Assembly: GCA_937862845.1 (NCBI GenBank)
Contig: CALMCK010000045.1
Location: 1 to 7,087, forward strand
Direction of reading: 5' to 3'
Length of the DNA: 7,087 nucleotides
DNA from: an uncultured Burkholderiaceae bacterium
Lineage (GTDB): Bacteria; Pseudomonadota; Gammaproteobacteria; Burkholderiales; Burkholderiaceae
Shown here: piece by piece, positions 1 through 5,771 of the stretch
Numbering within the stretch: position 1 is the stretch's first letter
How the letters are laid out: the number at the start of each line of letters is the position of its first letter
Notes under the pieces: generated by a model
What the model was told of the DNA's origin: nothing
The model's database searches: none
Seen by the model: the letters and a program-made list of their open reading frames with translations, nothing else
Program-made: the position numbers and the translations under genes

Positions 1-33
1 AAAAAGCCCACTGCAACATGCAGCGGGCTTTTT
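1..33 (-). terminator. Intrinsic terminator downstream of the ABC exporter gene
   Basis: A long inverted repeat: AAAAAGCCC then CTGCA on the left pairs with TGCAG then GGGCTTTTT on the right around a 3-base loop (16-18). The only non-Watson-Crick position is 10/24. It is an A-C mismatch in plus-strand RNA but a G-U wobble in minus-strand RNA, so the hairpin is complete only in the minus transcript. A run of five U follows the stem in that direction. It lies 58 bases past the stop codon of the exporter gene and is its likely transcription end. It may also stop plus-strand transcripts less efficiently. Confidence 0.8.
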
Positions 34-91
34 AAATTGGTTCAAAATAATTTCAAAAACAAACTCAAAACAATCACAACGCTCATCGCCA

Positions 92-1891
92 TCAATGCAG
101 ACCAAACTGCAAACCGGCCAAATGCGCATAAATGCCACCGTGCTCGACCAAACTCGCGTGCGTACCCGTCTCGACAATCTGCCCGTTTTCCATCACCACA
201 ATGCGGTCCGCACGCTGCACCGTCGCGAGCCGATGGGCGATGATGATGGTGGTTCGGCCCTGCATCGCGGTTTCCAGCGCACCTTGCACGAGGCGCTCGG
301 ATTCTGCATCCAATGCGCTGGTGGCCTCGTCCAGCAGCAACAGCGGTGGGTTTTTGAGCAATGCACGGGCAATCGCAATGCGTTGACGCTGACCACCCGA
401 CAGCCGCACCCCACGCTCGCCAAGAAAAGATTGATAGCCATCGGGTAATTTTTCGATGAACTCATGTGCCGCCGCCATTTTTGCCGCAGCAATCACCTCG
501 ACATCCGTTGCATCAGCGCGCCCATAGCGAATATTCTCCAACGCATTGGCCGAAAAAATCACCGTGTCCTGCGGCACAATCCCGATCGTGTCGCGCAAGT
601 CTTGCAAATCCAACTTCGCCACATCGACACCATCAAGCTCAATCACGCCTGCTTGCGGGTCATAAAAACGCAACAGCAATTGAAACAAAGTTGTCTTGCC
701 CGCACCCGACGCACCGACCACCGCCACCGTTTCACCTGCATTCACTTTAAGCGACACGCCGCTCAACGAATTGCTCAATGGCCGCGACGGATAGTGAAAA
801 TCAACCTGCCGCAATTCCACCGTCGCACCCGCCGCCGCGCGTGCGGGCAGCATGACAGCCTGCGCAGGCGAGACAATCGGAGAACGCACCGACATCAACT
901 CCAACAATCGCTCGGTCGCACCCGCCGCGCGCTGCGCCTCACCGAGAATTTCAGACAAGGCACCAATCGCACTGGCCACCATCGCCGCATACAAGATGAA
1001 TTGACTCAACTCACCGCCGCTCATGTCGCCCGCCAACACCGCACGCGCACCCAGCCACAGCACAAACACAATCGTGCCGAACACCAGCACTATCGCCATC
1101 ATCGTCAACATCGAGCGCGCACGGATGCGCTGCATCGCCGTCGCAAAAGCCGACTCCACCAAACCACCAAAACGACTCGACTCAATGCGCTCATGCGTGA
1201 ATGCTTGCACCGTCGGCATCGCGTTTAAAATCTCACCCGCCATCGCCGACGCATCGGCAATCCGATTTTGCGAATCGCGCGATAACGCGCGCACGCGCCG
1301 CCCATAAATCACAATCGGCAACACCACCGCCGCCAACAACACAATGATAATCATCGACAGCTTCACACTCGTCACCAACAGCATCACCAAACCGCCGATG
1401 AGTAACAACGAATTGCGCAACGCCATCGAAATACTCGTACCCACCACCGACTGAATAATCGTCGTGTCCGTCGTCAAGCGCGAGAGCACCTCACCCGTCT
1501 GCGTCGTCTCAAAAAACTCAGGACTCTGCGTCACCACATGCCCGTACACCGCGCTGCGCACATCCGCCGTCACCCGCTCACCGAGTAAAGAGACCATATA
1601 AAACCGCGCCGCCGTCGCCAACCCAAGCACCGTCGCCACACCAAACAACGCCAAGAAGTAAACATCCACATGGGCAAAGTCTTGCACACCACTCATCTGT
1701 GCATCGCCTTTGGCAAAACCCAAATCAATCATTTGCCGAAACGCATACGGAATGCTCAAAGTCGCCGCCGCCGCAACCAGCAAGGCGATGCCCGCCAAGA
1801 AAAATTCTTTTTTATACGGTTTCAAAAAAGGCAACAAGCCTTTGAGCATGGCGAGACTTGTTTTGTTTTCAGAAGGATTTTCATTGGACAT
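92..1891 (-). CDS. ABC exporter half-transporter (MsbA/LmrA type, fused membrane and ATPase domains)
   Basis: A 599-residue half-transporter that would work as a homodimer in the inner membrane and export a hydrophobic or amphipathic substrate using ATP. Residues about 28-316 form the six-helix exporter membrane domain (helices near 28-51, 75-98, 158-176, 179-196, 262-285 and 293-316). The ATPase domain follows from about 355, with Walker A GASGAGKTT (393-401), Q-loop Gln441 in VPQD, signature LSGGQ (497-501), Walker B LLLLDE with Asp521 and catalytic Glu522, D-loop SALD and switch His553. All catalytic residues are intact and the length is normal. It resembles the MsbA-related permease/ATPase family rather than MsbA itself; the substrate cannot be told from sequence. 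The frame stays open to an ATG at 2026, but that ATG lies in the argF terminator hairpin and the extra 45 residues look non-coding, so I chose the ATG at 1891 (MSNENPS). Its ribosome binding site is weak (GAAAG, 6 bases upstream). The gene is probably transcribed separately from argF. Confidence 0.93.
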   Translation of the reverse strand: MSNENPSENKTSLAMLKGLLPFLKPYKKEFFLAGIALLVAAAATLSIPYAFRQMIDLGFAKGDAQMSGVQDFAHVDVYFLALFGVATVLGLATAARFYMVSLLGERVTADVRSAVYGHVVTQSPEFFETTQTGEVLSRLTTDTTIIQSVVGTSISMALRNSLLLIGGLVMLLVTSVKLSMIIIVLLAAVVLPIVIYGRRVRALSRDSQNRIADASAMAGEILNAMPTVQAFTHERIESSRFGGLVESAFATAMQRIRARSMLTMMAIVLVFGTIVFVLWLGARAVLAGDMSGGELSQFILYAAMVASAIGALSEILGEAQRAAGATERLLELMSVRSPIVSPAQAVMLPARAAAGATVELRQVDFHYPSRPLSNSLSGVSLKVNAGETVAVVGASGAGKTTLFQLLLRFYDPQAGVIELDGVDVAKLDLQDLRDTIGIVPQDTVIFSANALENIRYGRADATDVEVIAAAKMAAAHEFIEKLPDGYQSFLGERGVRLSGGQRQRIAIARALLKNPPLLLLDEATSALDAESERLVQGALETAMQGRTTIIIAHRLATVQRADRIVVMENGQIVETGTHASLVEHGGIYAHLAGLQFGLH

Positions 1892-1973
1892 GGTGTGTGC
1901 TTTCGAGGTGTGCCGCGTCTGGATGCGGACGCAGTTTATCTGATGACTTATCTTATTGATGTGGTGTCTAATC

Positions 1974-2028
1974 CGCCATTCACAAGCAATGGCGCGCCAT
2001 AAAAATGGCGAACACATGTTCGCCATTT
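1974..2028. repeat. Cluster of alternating ATGGCG/CGCCAT inverted repeats
   Basis: Five alternating copies of one short motif lie within 55 bases: CGCCATT at 1974-1980, AATGGCG at 1988-1994, CGCCAT at 1995-2000, AATGGCG at 2004-2010 and CGCCATT at 2021-2027. The second and third together form the perfect 12-base palindrome ATGGCGCGCCAT (1989-2000). Neighbouring copies can pair in several exclusive ways, and the strongest pairing is the terminator stem at 2003-2028. The arrangement could be a remnant of a small extragenic repeat or simply duplication around the terminator. Confidence 0.6.
2003..2028 (-). terminator. Intrinsic terminator of argF
   Basis: A perfect 11-base-pair stem, AAATGGCGAAC with GTTCGCCATTT, closes a 4-base loop (2014-2017). 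In the minus-strand transcript the stem runs into a tract of five U (complement of 2001-2005). It starts 34 bases after the argF stop codon, where an intrinsic terminator is expected. It separates the arginine genes from the exporter gene. Confidence 0.8.
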
Positions 2029-2062
2029 GAAAAGTTTAATGAGTTGTAAGCGATGCCCGGCC

Positions 2063-2998
2063 TCACTCAAATCGTCCGCGCAGCAAATATTCCATCACCG
2101 CTTTTTGCACATGTAAGCGATTTTCGGCCTCTTGCCAAACCACGCTTTGCTCGCCATCGATGACATCGGCATCGACTTCTTCGCCGCGATGAGCGGGCAA
2201 ACAGTGCATGAACACCGCTTCAGGTGCCGCATACTGCATCATCTCTGCAGAGACTTTAAATTCTTTAAACGCCGCCATGCGCACTTCATTTTCCGCCTCA
2301 AAACCCATGCTGGTCCACACATCTGTGGTCACGATGTGCGCGTTTTTACACGCGTCCATCGGTCGCTCAAACACTGTGAAAAACGGTTTGTCTTGCGGAT
2401 CAATCATCAGCTCATCTAAAGCATAACCCGCAGGCGTTGAAATATTTAAATGAAAACCCAACACCCGCGCCGCTTGTATCCACGTGTAACTCATGTTGTT
2501 CGCGTCACCGACCCACGCCACGGTTTTGCCCGCAATCGCGTCCACACTCACGCCATCACCGCGCTCCTCGATGTAGGTGTAAATATCGGCCAACACCTGA
2601 CACGGATGGTATTCATTGGTCAAACCATTGATAACGGGCACACGAGAATTCTCAGCAAACCGCTCCAAAATATCCTGACCGAACGTGCGAATCATGATGA
2701 TATCGACCATGCGTGAAATCACTTTAGCCGCATCCTCCACAGGCTCACCGCGACCGAGCTGCGTGTCCTTGGTGTTCAGATACACCGCATGACCACCCAA
2801 CTGAAACATACCCGCTTCAAAAGACAAACGCGTGCGCGTCGAGCTTTTTTCAAAAATCATCGCCAACGTTCGATCGTGTAAAGGGTGCCAAGTTTCATAA
2901 CCCTTAAAACGGTTTTTCAGCTCCGTCGTGCGCGCCATGATGTAGGCGTACTCGTCGCGGGTAAAATCGGAGAATTGGAGGTAGTGTTTAATGGTCAT
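2063..2998 (-). CDS. argF: Ornithine carbamoyltransferase
   Basis: Cytoplasmic enzyme (EC 2.1.3.3) that transfers the carbamoyl group of carbamoyl phosphate to ornithine, giving citrulline, the sixth step of arginine biosynthesis. The 311 residues match the usual length. The carbamoyl-phosphate loop STRTR is at 53-57, HPCQ at 131-134, the ornithine-binding segment with Asp225 and SMG at 230-232, and the family motif HCLPAHRGEEV at 265-275 with its catalytic Cys266. All of these are intact, so the enzyme should be active. The biosynthetic role, rather than a catabolic arcB role, is inferred from the nearby argD and the absence of arginine deiminase or carbamate kinase genes. The ATG start gives the standard N-terminus; the ribosome binding site is weak (AAAAAGA, 4 bases upstream). 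The upstream gene ends 41 bases before it, so argF is probably cotranscribed with argD and the small exported protein. Confidence 0.97.
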   Translation of the reverse strand: MTIKHYLQFSDFTRDEYAYIMARTTELKNRFKGYETWHPLHDRTLAMIFEKSSTRTRLSFEAGMFQLGGHAVYLNTKDTQLGRGEPVEDAAKVISRMVDIIMIRTFGQDILERFAENSRVPVINGLTNEYHPCQVLADIYTYIEERGDGVSVDAIAGKTVAWVGDANNMSYTWIQAARVLGFHLNISTPAGYALDELMIDPQDKPFFTVFERPMDACKNAHIVTTDVWTSMGFEAENEVRMAAFKEFKVSAEMMQYAAPEAVFMHCLPAHRGEEVDADVIDGEQSVVWQEAENRLHVQKAVMEYLLRGRFE

Positions 2999-3039
2999 GT
3001 GTCTTTTTCAACTTGAAAGATAATTTAAAGATTGTGCGT

Positions 3040-3603
3040 TTAATTAAGTGGAGACAACTTCGGATTGAGCAGTTGCAAACGACTGCTCCATTTTTTTTTG
3101 TCAATTTTTTTGGGTGCACTCGTTGCCTTGCCGCGCTCTGCCCATTGAACCGTGTATAAATCATTGACACCATTCATCGCTACAACAAGGGTTTCTTCGC
3201 TGCGACCACCTGCATTGCCACAACTCAAAACAACAGCAAGCATTTCTGGGTTTTCTAATAGTGTTTGAGCAGCAAAAGTGTTGGGGCAAGCATTGCTAAA
3301 ACCTTCAGTCATGTTGTCAATCATATTGCCCGCGCCCATTTTCCGTTGCTTAATCGCCCCTTCAAGCCCTGTAAAAGTAACCATTTCAGACCATTGTTCT
3401 ACGGTCTCTCCTTTTGGCACAAGCTCAACGATAAAATAGGGGTCTGCCTGATTTCTGTACGCACCTTCAAAATAAGATGGCAACTGACTGGATACTACCT
3501 GACTGTAAACTTTACTCACGTGAGTGAATATTTCTGGATTTTTTGCATCAACATTCCCTACAAAAATGAAGCTGAGTAGCACGGCAATTACTGTGTTTTT
3601 CAT
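3040..3603 (-). CDS. Exported protein of unknown function between argD and argF
   Basis: I do not recognise a named function. From the ATG at 3603 the product has 187 residues and begins with a typical Sec signal peptide: Lys2, a hydrophobic core over about residues 4-16, and a likely cleavage site after VDA (18-20). An ATG six codons upstream (3621) is also possible; neither has a clear ribosome binding site. The mature part is soluble, with no further membrane segment, and holds only two cysteines (106 and 128), which could form a disulfide outside the cytoplasm. Notable stretches are GETVEQWSEMVTFTG, the NACPNTF cysteine motif, LSCGN, RSEETLVVAMNG and YTVQWAERG near the C-terminus. They give the impression of a conserved but uncharacterised proteobacterial exported family; that is memory, not a search. 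The gene is clearly more A+T-rich than argD and carries A7 and A9 runs near its 3' end. It lies 83 bases after argD and 41 before argF, so it is probably cotranscribed with them. Confidence 0.82.
   Translation of the reverse strand: MKNTVIAVLLSFIFVGNVDAKNPEIFTHVSKVYSQVVSSQLPSYFEGAYRNQADPYFIVELVPKGETVEQWSEMVTFTGLEGAIKQRKMGAGNMIDNMTEGFSNACPNTFAAQTLLENPEMLAVVLSCGNAGGRSEETLVVAMNGVNDLYTVQWAERGKATSAPKKIDKKKWSSRLQLLNPKLSPLN
3091..3111 (-). other. A9 and A7 homopolymer runs within the unknown exported gene
   Basis: In the coding strand a run of seven A (3105-3111) and a run of nine A (3091-3099) encode the lysines of PKKIDKKKW close to the C-terminus. Such runs are prone to polymerase slippage. Loss of one A from the A9 run would move translation into a frame that stays open to a stop at 2988-2990, a few codons into argF. 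Gain of one A would end at 3044-3046. The unslipped frame ends normally at 3040, so the gene is intact as read here. Confidence 0.6.
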
Positions 3604-3686
3604 GGTTTGGTTTACTTTCATAATTCAGTTGGATTTTACGTTCCACAATTCATCAGGCGGATTTGATTAAAAACCCACGACCCACA

Positions 3687-4871
3687 TCATTCTTGTAAAA
3701 ATGATTGAATCAGACCACTCAAGCGCTTAACCAACTCCGCACTTTCATCATCGCTCATCACCAACGGCGGCAGCAAACGAACCACGGTGTCGCTTGTGAC
3801 ATTGATGAGCAAGCCCGCCTCAAGCGCCACTTTAACAAGCTCTGCACATGGCTGATTGAGCTCAATGCCAATCATCAAGCCGAGCCCACGGATGTCGCGC
3901 ACTTTGCCTGCTTTGATGTCAGACTCGAGTGCGGCACGCAGGCCGTTTTGTATGTTGTTGCCTTGGCGCGTGGCGTTCTCCAGCAAGCCGTCTTTTTCAA
4001 TCGCTTCAATCGTTGCCAAACCCGCCGCCATCGCGAGTGGGTTGCCACCGAAGGTGGTACCGTGTGCGCCGACGTGAAACACATTGTTCGCTTTACCATG
4101 TGTGAGCAGCGCGCCGACGGGCACGCCCGAGCCGAGCCCTTTGGCGAGCATCATCACGTCGGGCGTCACGCCTTCGTGCTGATGGGCAAACCATTTTCCC
4201 GTGCGCGCAATGCCTGTTTGCACTTCATCGAGCATGAGCAACCAACCATTCGCATCGCACAATTGGCGGATTTGCGTCAATAAACCGTCTTTTAAAATCC
4301 GAATACCGCCCTCGCCTTGCACGACTTCGAGCATCACCGCGACCACATCCGCGTCGTCTTGATGCGCGTTGATGGCGTCAAAGTCATTGTACGGCACGCG
4401 CACAAAACCACTGACCAGCGGCTCAAAACCCTTTTGCACCTTCGCATTGCCCGTCGCGGTCAATGTCGCCAATGTGCGCCCGTGAAATGCGTCGCTCATC
4501 ACAATGATTTTCGCATTCGCTTTGCCTTGTTGCTGCCCGTACAAACGCGCCAATTTAATCGCGCCTTCATTCGACTCCGCACCGCTGTTGCTGAAAAAAA
4601 CCTGCGACATGCCTGAGACACGCGCCAAGGCATTGGCCAACTCGTGCTGTTGCGGCACATCGTATAAATTCGAGACATGAATCAGCTGCGCGACTTGTTT
4701 TTGCAACGCATCCACCAAACGCGGGTGATTGTGCCCGAGACCATTCACCGCAATCCCTGCCAGCGCGTCGAGGTATGTTTTACCATCGACATCGGTCAAC
4801 CAAACGCCTTGCCCCTGTGCGAATGCGACGGGCAGGCGATTAAATATGGGCATAAGGTGGCTATCGGTCAT
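3687..4871 (-). CDS. argD: Acetylornithine aminotransferase
   Basis: Cytoplasmic PLP-dependent class III aminotransferase (EC 2.6.1.11) that makes N-acetylornithine from N-acetylglutamate semialdehyde with glutamate as amino donor. In many bacteria it also serves as succinyldiaminopimelate aminotransferase in lysine synthesis. The 394 residues match the family. NSGAESNEGAIKLAR (95-109) contributes to the phosphate-binding site, FHGRT lies at 129-133, LDEVQTG (214-220) holds the cofactor-contacting Asp215 and Gln218, the Schiff-base lysine is Lys244 in MLAKGLGSG, and GTTFGGNPLA follows at 271-280. The frame extends back to a TTG at 4961, but I chose the ATG at 4871: it has a good AGGA 6 bases upstream, gives the normal N-terminus MTDSHLMPIFNRLP, and the extension contains the predicted promoter and a hairpin. 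It is the first gene of the arginine cluster. A GABA or succinylornithine aminotransferase is less likely given argF nearby. Confidence 0.95.
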   Translation of the reverse strand: MTDSHLMPIFNRLPVAFAQGQGVWLTDVDGKTYLDALAGIAVNGLGHNHPRLVDALQKQVAQLIHVSNLYDVPQQHELANALARVSGMSQVFFSNSGAESNEGAIKLARLYGQQQGKANAKIIVMSDAFHGRTLATLTATGNAKVQKGFEPLVSGFVRVPYNDFDAINAHQDDADVVAVMLEVVQGEGGIRILKDGLLTQIRQLCDANGWLLMLDEVQTGIARTGKWFAHQHEGVTPDVMMLAKGLGSGVPVGALLTHGKANNVFHVGAHGTTFGGNPLAMAAGLATIEAIEKDGLLENATRQGNNIQNGLRAALESDIKAGKVRDIRGLGLMIGIELNQPCAELVKVALEAGLLINVTSDTVVRLLPPLVMSDDESAELVKRLSGLIQSFLQE

Positions 4872-4902
4872 GGTCTGTCCTGCATTTGAAATAAAATAAA
4901 AG

Positions 4903-4921
4903 GGGCGACTGTCCGTCGCCC
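4903..4921 (-). terminator. Terminator-like hairpin in the argD leader
   Basis: The perfect 7-base-pair stem GGGCGAC/GTCGCCC closes a 5-base loop (4910-4914). In the minus-strand transcript a U-rich stretch, CTTTTATTTTATTT, follows at once, as in an intrinsic terminator. The next gene in that direction is argD, whose ATG lies 31 bases past the stem, and no minus-strand gene lies upstream to be terminated. It could be an early attenuator, a 5' stabilising stem-loop, or a block to stray antisense transcription from the phosphate operon. I see no arginine-rich leader peptide before it. Confidence 0.5.
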
Positions 4922-4932
4922 AAAGAAGCCAT

Positions 4933-4961
4933 ATCATAGGTAAAAAACCGCTCAGATGCAA
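4933..4961 (-). promoter_or_regulatory. Candidate sigma-70 promoter of argD
   Basis: Read on the minus strand, a -35 TTGCAT (plus positions 4956-4961) and a -10 TATGAT (4933-4938) are separated by exactly 17 bases. The -10 matches the consensus at five of six positions; the -35 only at the first three. Transcription would start near 4926, giving a leader of about 55 bases that opens almost directly with the hairpin at 4903-4921. Confidence 0.45.
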
Positions 4962-4983
4962 GTATTCAAGTCAATAAGCGTGT

Positions 4984-5007
4984 CATTGCATAAATATATT
5001 TCCAATG
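4984..5007. promoter_or_regulatory. Candidate operator: imperfect palindrome in the divergent promoter region
   Basis: An A+T-rich inverted repeat of 24 bases with 10 of 12 positions paired; its outer arms are CATTG and CAATG. It sits between the two divergent transcription units and overlaps the predicted -35 of the phosphate operon, where a repressor or activator could act on either side. It does not fit the 18-base ARG box spacing. The regulator, if any, is unknown. Confidence 0.3.
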
Positions 5008-5026
5008 CTTAAGCTTGTAGTAAAAT
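4999..5026 (+). promoter_or_regulatory. Candidate sigma-70 promoter of the DUF47-pit operon
   Basis: A -35 TTTCCA (4999-5004, four of six consensus positions) and a -10 TAAAAT (5021-5026, five of six) are separated by 16 bases. Transcription would start near 5033, giving a leader of about 80 bases before the ATG at 5112. I see no strong fold in that leader. Confidence 0.4.
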
Positions 5027-5111
5027 GCCGCACTCCGTGATTGAATGACAAAACCCACATTAGTCACACATTTCAAAACATCCCGTTGCTTTCCACACAA
5101 AGGACATCCCC

Positions 5112-5738
5112 ATGTTTAACCGCCTCATGCCCAAAGAAGTTAAGTTTTTCACGCTATTTAATCAGCACGCAGACATCGTGGCCGAGGCGTCGAAAGAATT
5201 GGTCAAGCTGTTCAATGACTTCGCACACATTGACCGACACATGGATGCCATTAAATCGCTCGAAAAGCGTGCGGATCGCATCACCTTTGAAACCGTGGAT
5301 TTGTTGCACAAAACATTCATCACACCGCTCGACCGGGATGACATGCTCAAGCTAATCACCTCGATGGACGATGTGGTCGATTTGATGGAAGACGTCGCTG
5401 AAACCGTCTCTCTGTACAACGTGACCAGCACCACCGATGAAGCCAAAGAGCTGGCCGCCATCAGCATGGAATGCTGCGAGCGCATGAGCCAAGCGATTCA
5501 CTTATTGGACAACATGAAAAATGCCGGCGAAATCATCAAAATCGCCTCGGAAATCGAGCGTTTAGAGTCGGATGCCGATCGCGTTTTACGCAATGCCATG
5601 TCGAAATTATTCCGCGAAGAAGAAGACGTGAAAAGCCTGATTAAATACAAAGCAGTTTATGAGCTGCTCGAATCCATCACAGACAAATGCGAAGACGTGG
5701 CCAACACGATCCAAGGCATTGTGGTCGAAAACGCTTAA
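5112..5738 (+). CDS. DUF47 family PhoU-like protein, partner of the PiT phosphate transporter
   Basis: A 208-residue all-helical cytoplasmic protein of the DUF47 family, distantly related to PhoU. Members are commonly encoded just before a PiT transporter and are thought to regulate phosphate uptake by it; that role is from family knowledge. The sequence shows the PhoU-like internal duplication with acidic metal-binding motifs: EKRADR (51-56) in the first half is echoed by ESDADR (152-157) in the second, and the acidic helix DDVVDLMED (86-94) by the segment around LESITDKCED (186-195). TPLDRDD at 71-77 is also typical. There is no signal peptide or membrane segment. The start is well supported by AAAGGA (5099-5104), 7 bases before the ATG. 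The transporter gene begins 33 bases after its stop, and no terminator lies between them, so the two form one operon. Confidence 0.92.
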   Translation: MFNRLMPKEVKFFTLFNQHADIVAEASKELVKLFNDFAHIDRHMDAIKSLEKRADRITFETVDLLHKTFITPLDRDDMLKLITSMDDVVDLMEDVAETVSLYNVTSTTDEAKELAAISMECCERMSQAIHLLDNMKNAGEIIKIASEIERLESDADRVLRNAMSKLFREEEDVKSLIKYKAVYELLESITDKCEDVANTIQGIVVENA

Positions 5739-5771
5739 ATCCAACACACTTAACTTATCAGGCTAATTATT

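Larger units (their letters stand above)
1892..2062 (-). promoter_or_regulatory. argF to exporter intergenic region, possible exporter promoter
   Basis: These 171 bases separate argF from the exporter gene. Because argF ends in an intrinsic terminator here, the exporter probably has its own promoter in this gap. The best minus-strand candidate I can find is a -35 TAGACA (plus positions 1965-1970) with a poor -10 AGTCAT (1943-1948), 16 bases apart. Only the -35 is convincing, so the promoter assignment is tentative. No small gene is evident. Confidence 0.25.

Noticed and set aside
464..1228. Long plus-strand open frame (254 codons) opposite the ABC exporter
   Set aside because: Its product is dominated by Arg, His and Gln and has no recognisable domain. 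It is the antisense shadow of a gene with all its ABC motifs.
1892..2026. 45-residue N-terminal extension of the ABC exporter
   Set aside because: Its ATG lies in the argF terminator hairpin and the residues do not resemble the start of an exporter.
3622..3686. Terminator or promoter between argD and the unknown gene
   Set aside because: There are T- and A-rich patches but no stable stem followed by a U tract, and no pair of -35 and -10 elements at a sensible spacing.
3705..4283. Plus-strand open frame (192 codons) opposite argD
   Set aside because: It overlaps a fully motif-supported argD, has no ribosome binding site that I can see and no family resemblance.
4872..4961. 30-residue hydrophobic N-terminal extension of ArgD from a TTG
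   Set aside because: It covers the predicted promoter and leader hairpin. ArgD is cytoplasmic, and the ATG at 4871 has a good ribosome binding site and the usual N-terminus.
4980..5007. ARG box or Pho box in the divergent promoter region
   Set aside because: The TG and CA arms are too far apart for an 18-base ARG box. Only one 7-base half (GTGTCAT, 4980-4986) fits a Pho box; the other GTCA upstream is 12 rather than 11 bases away.
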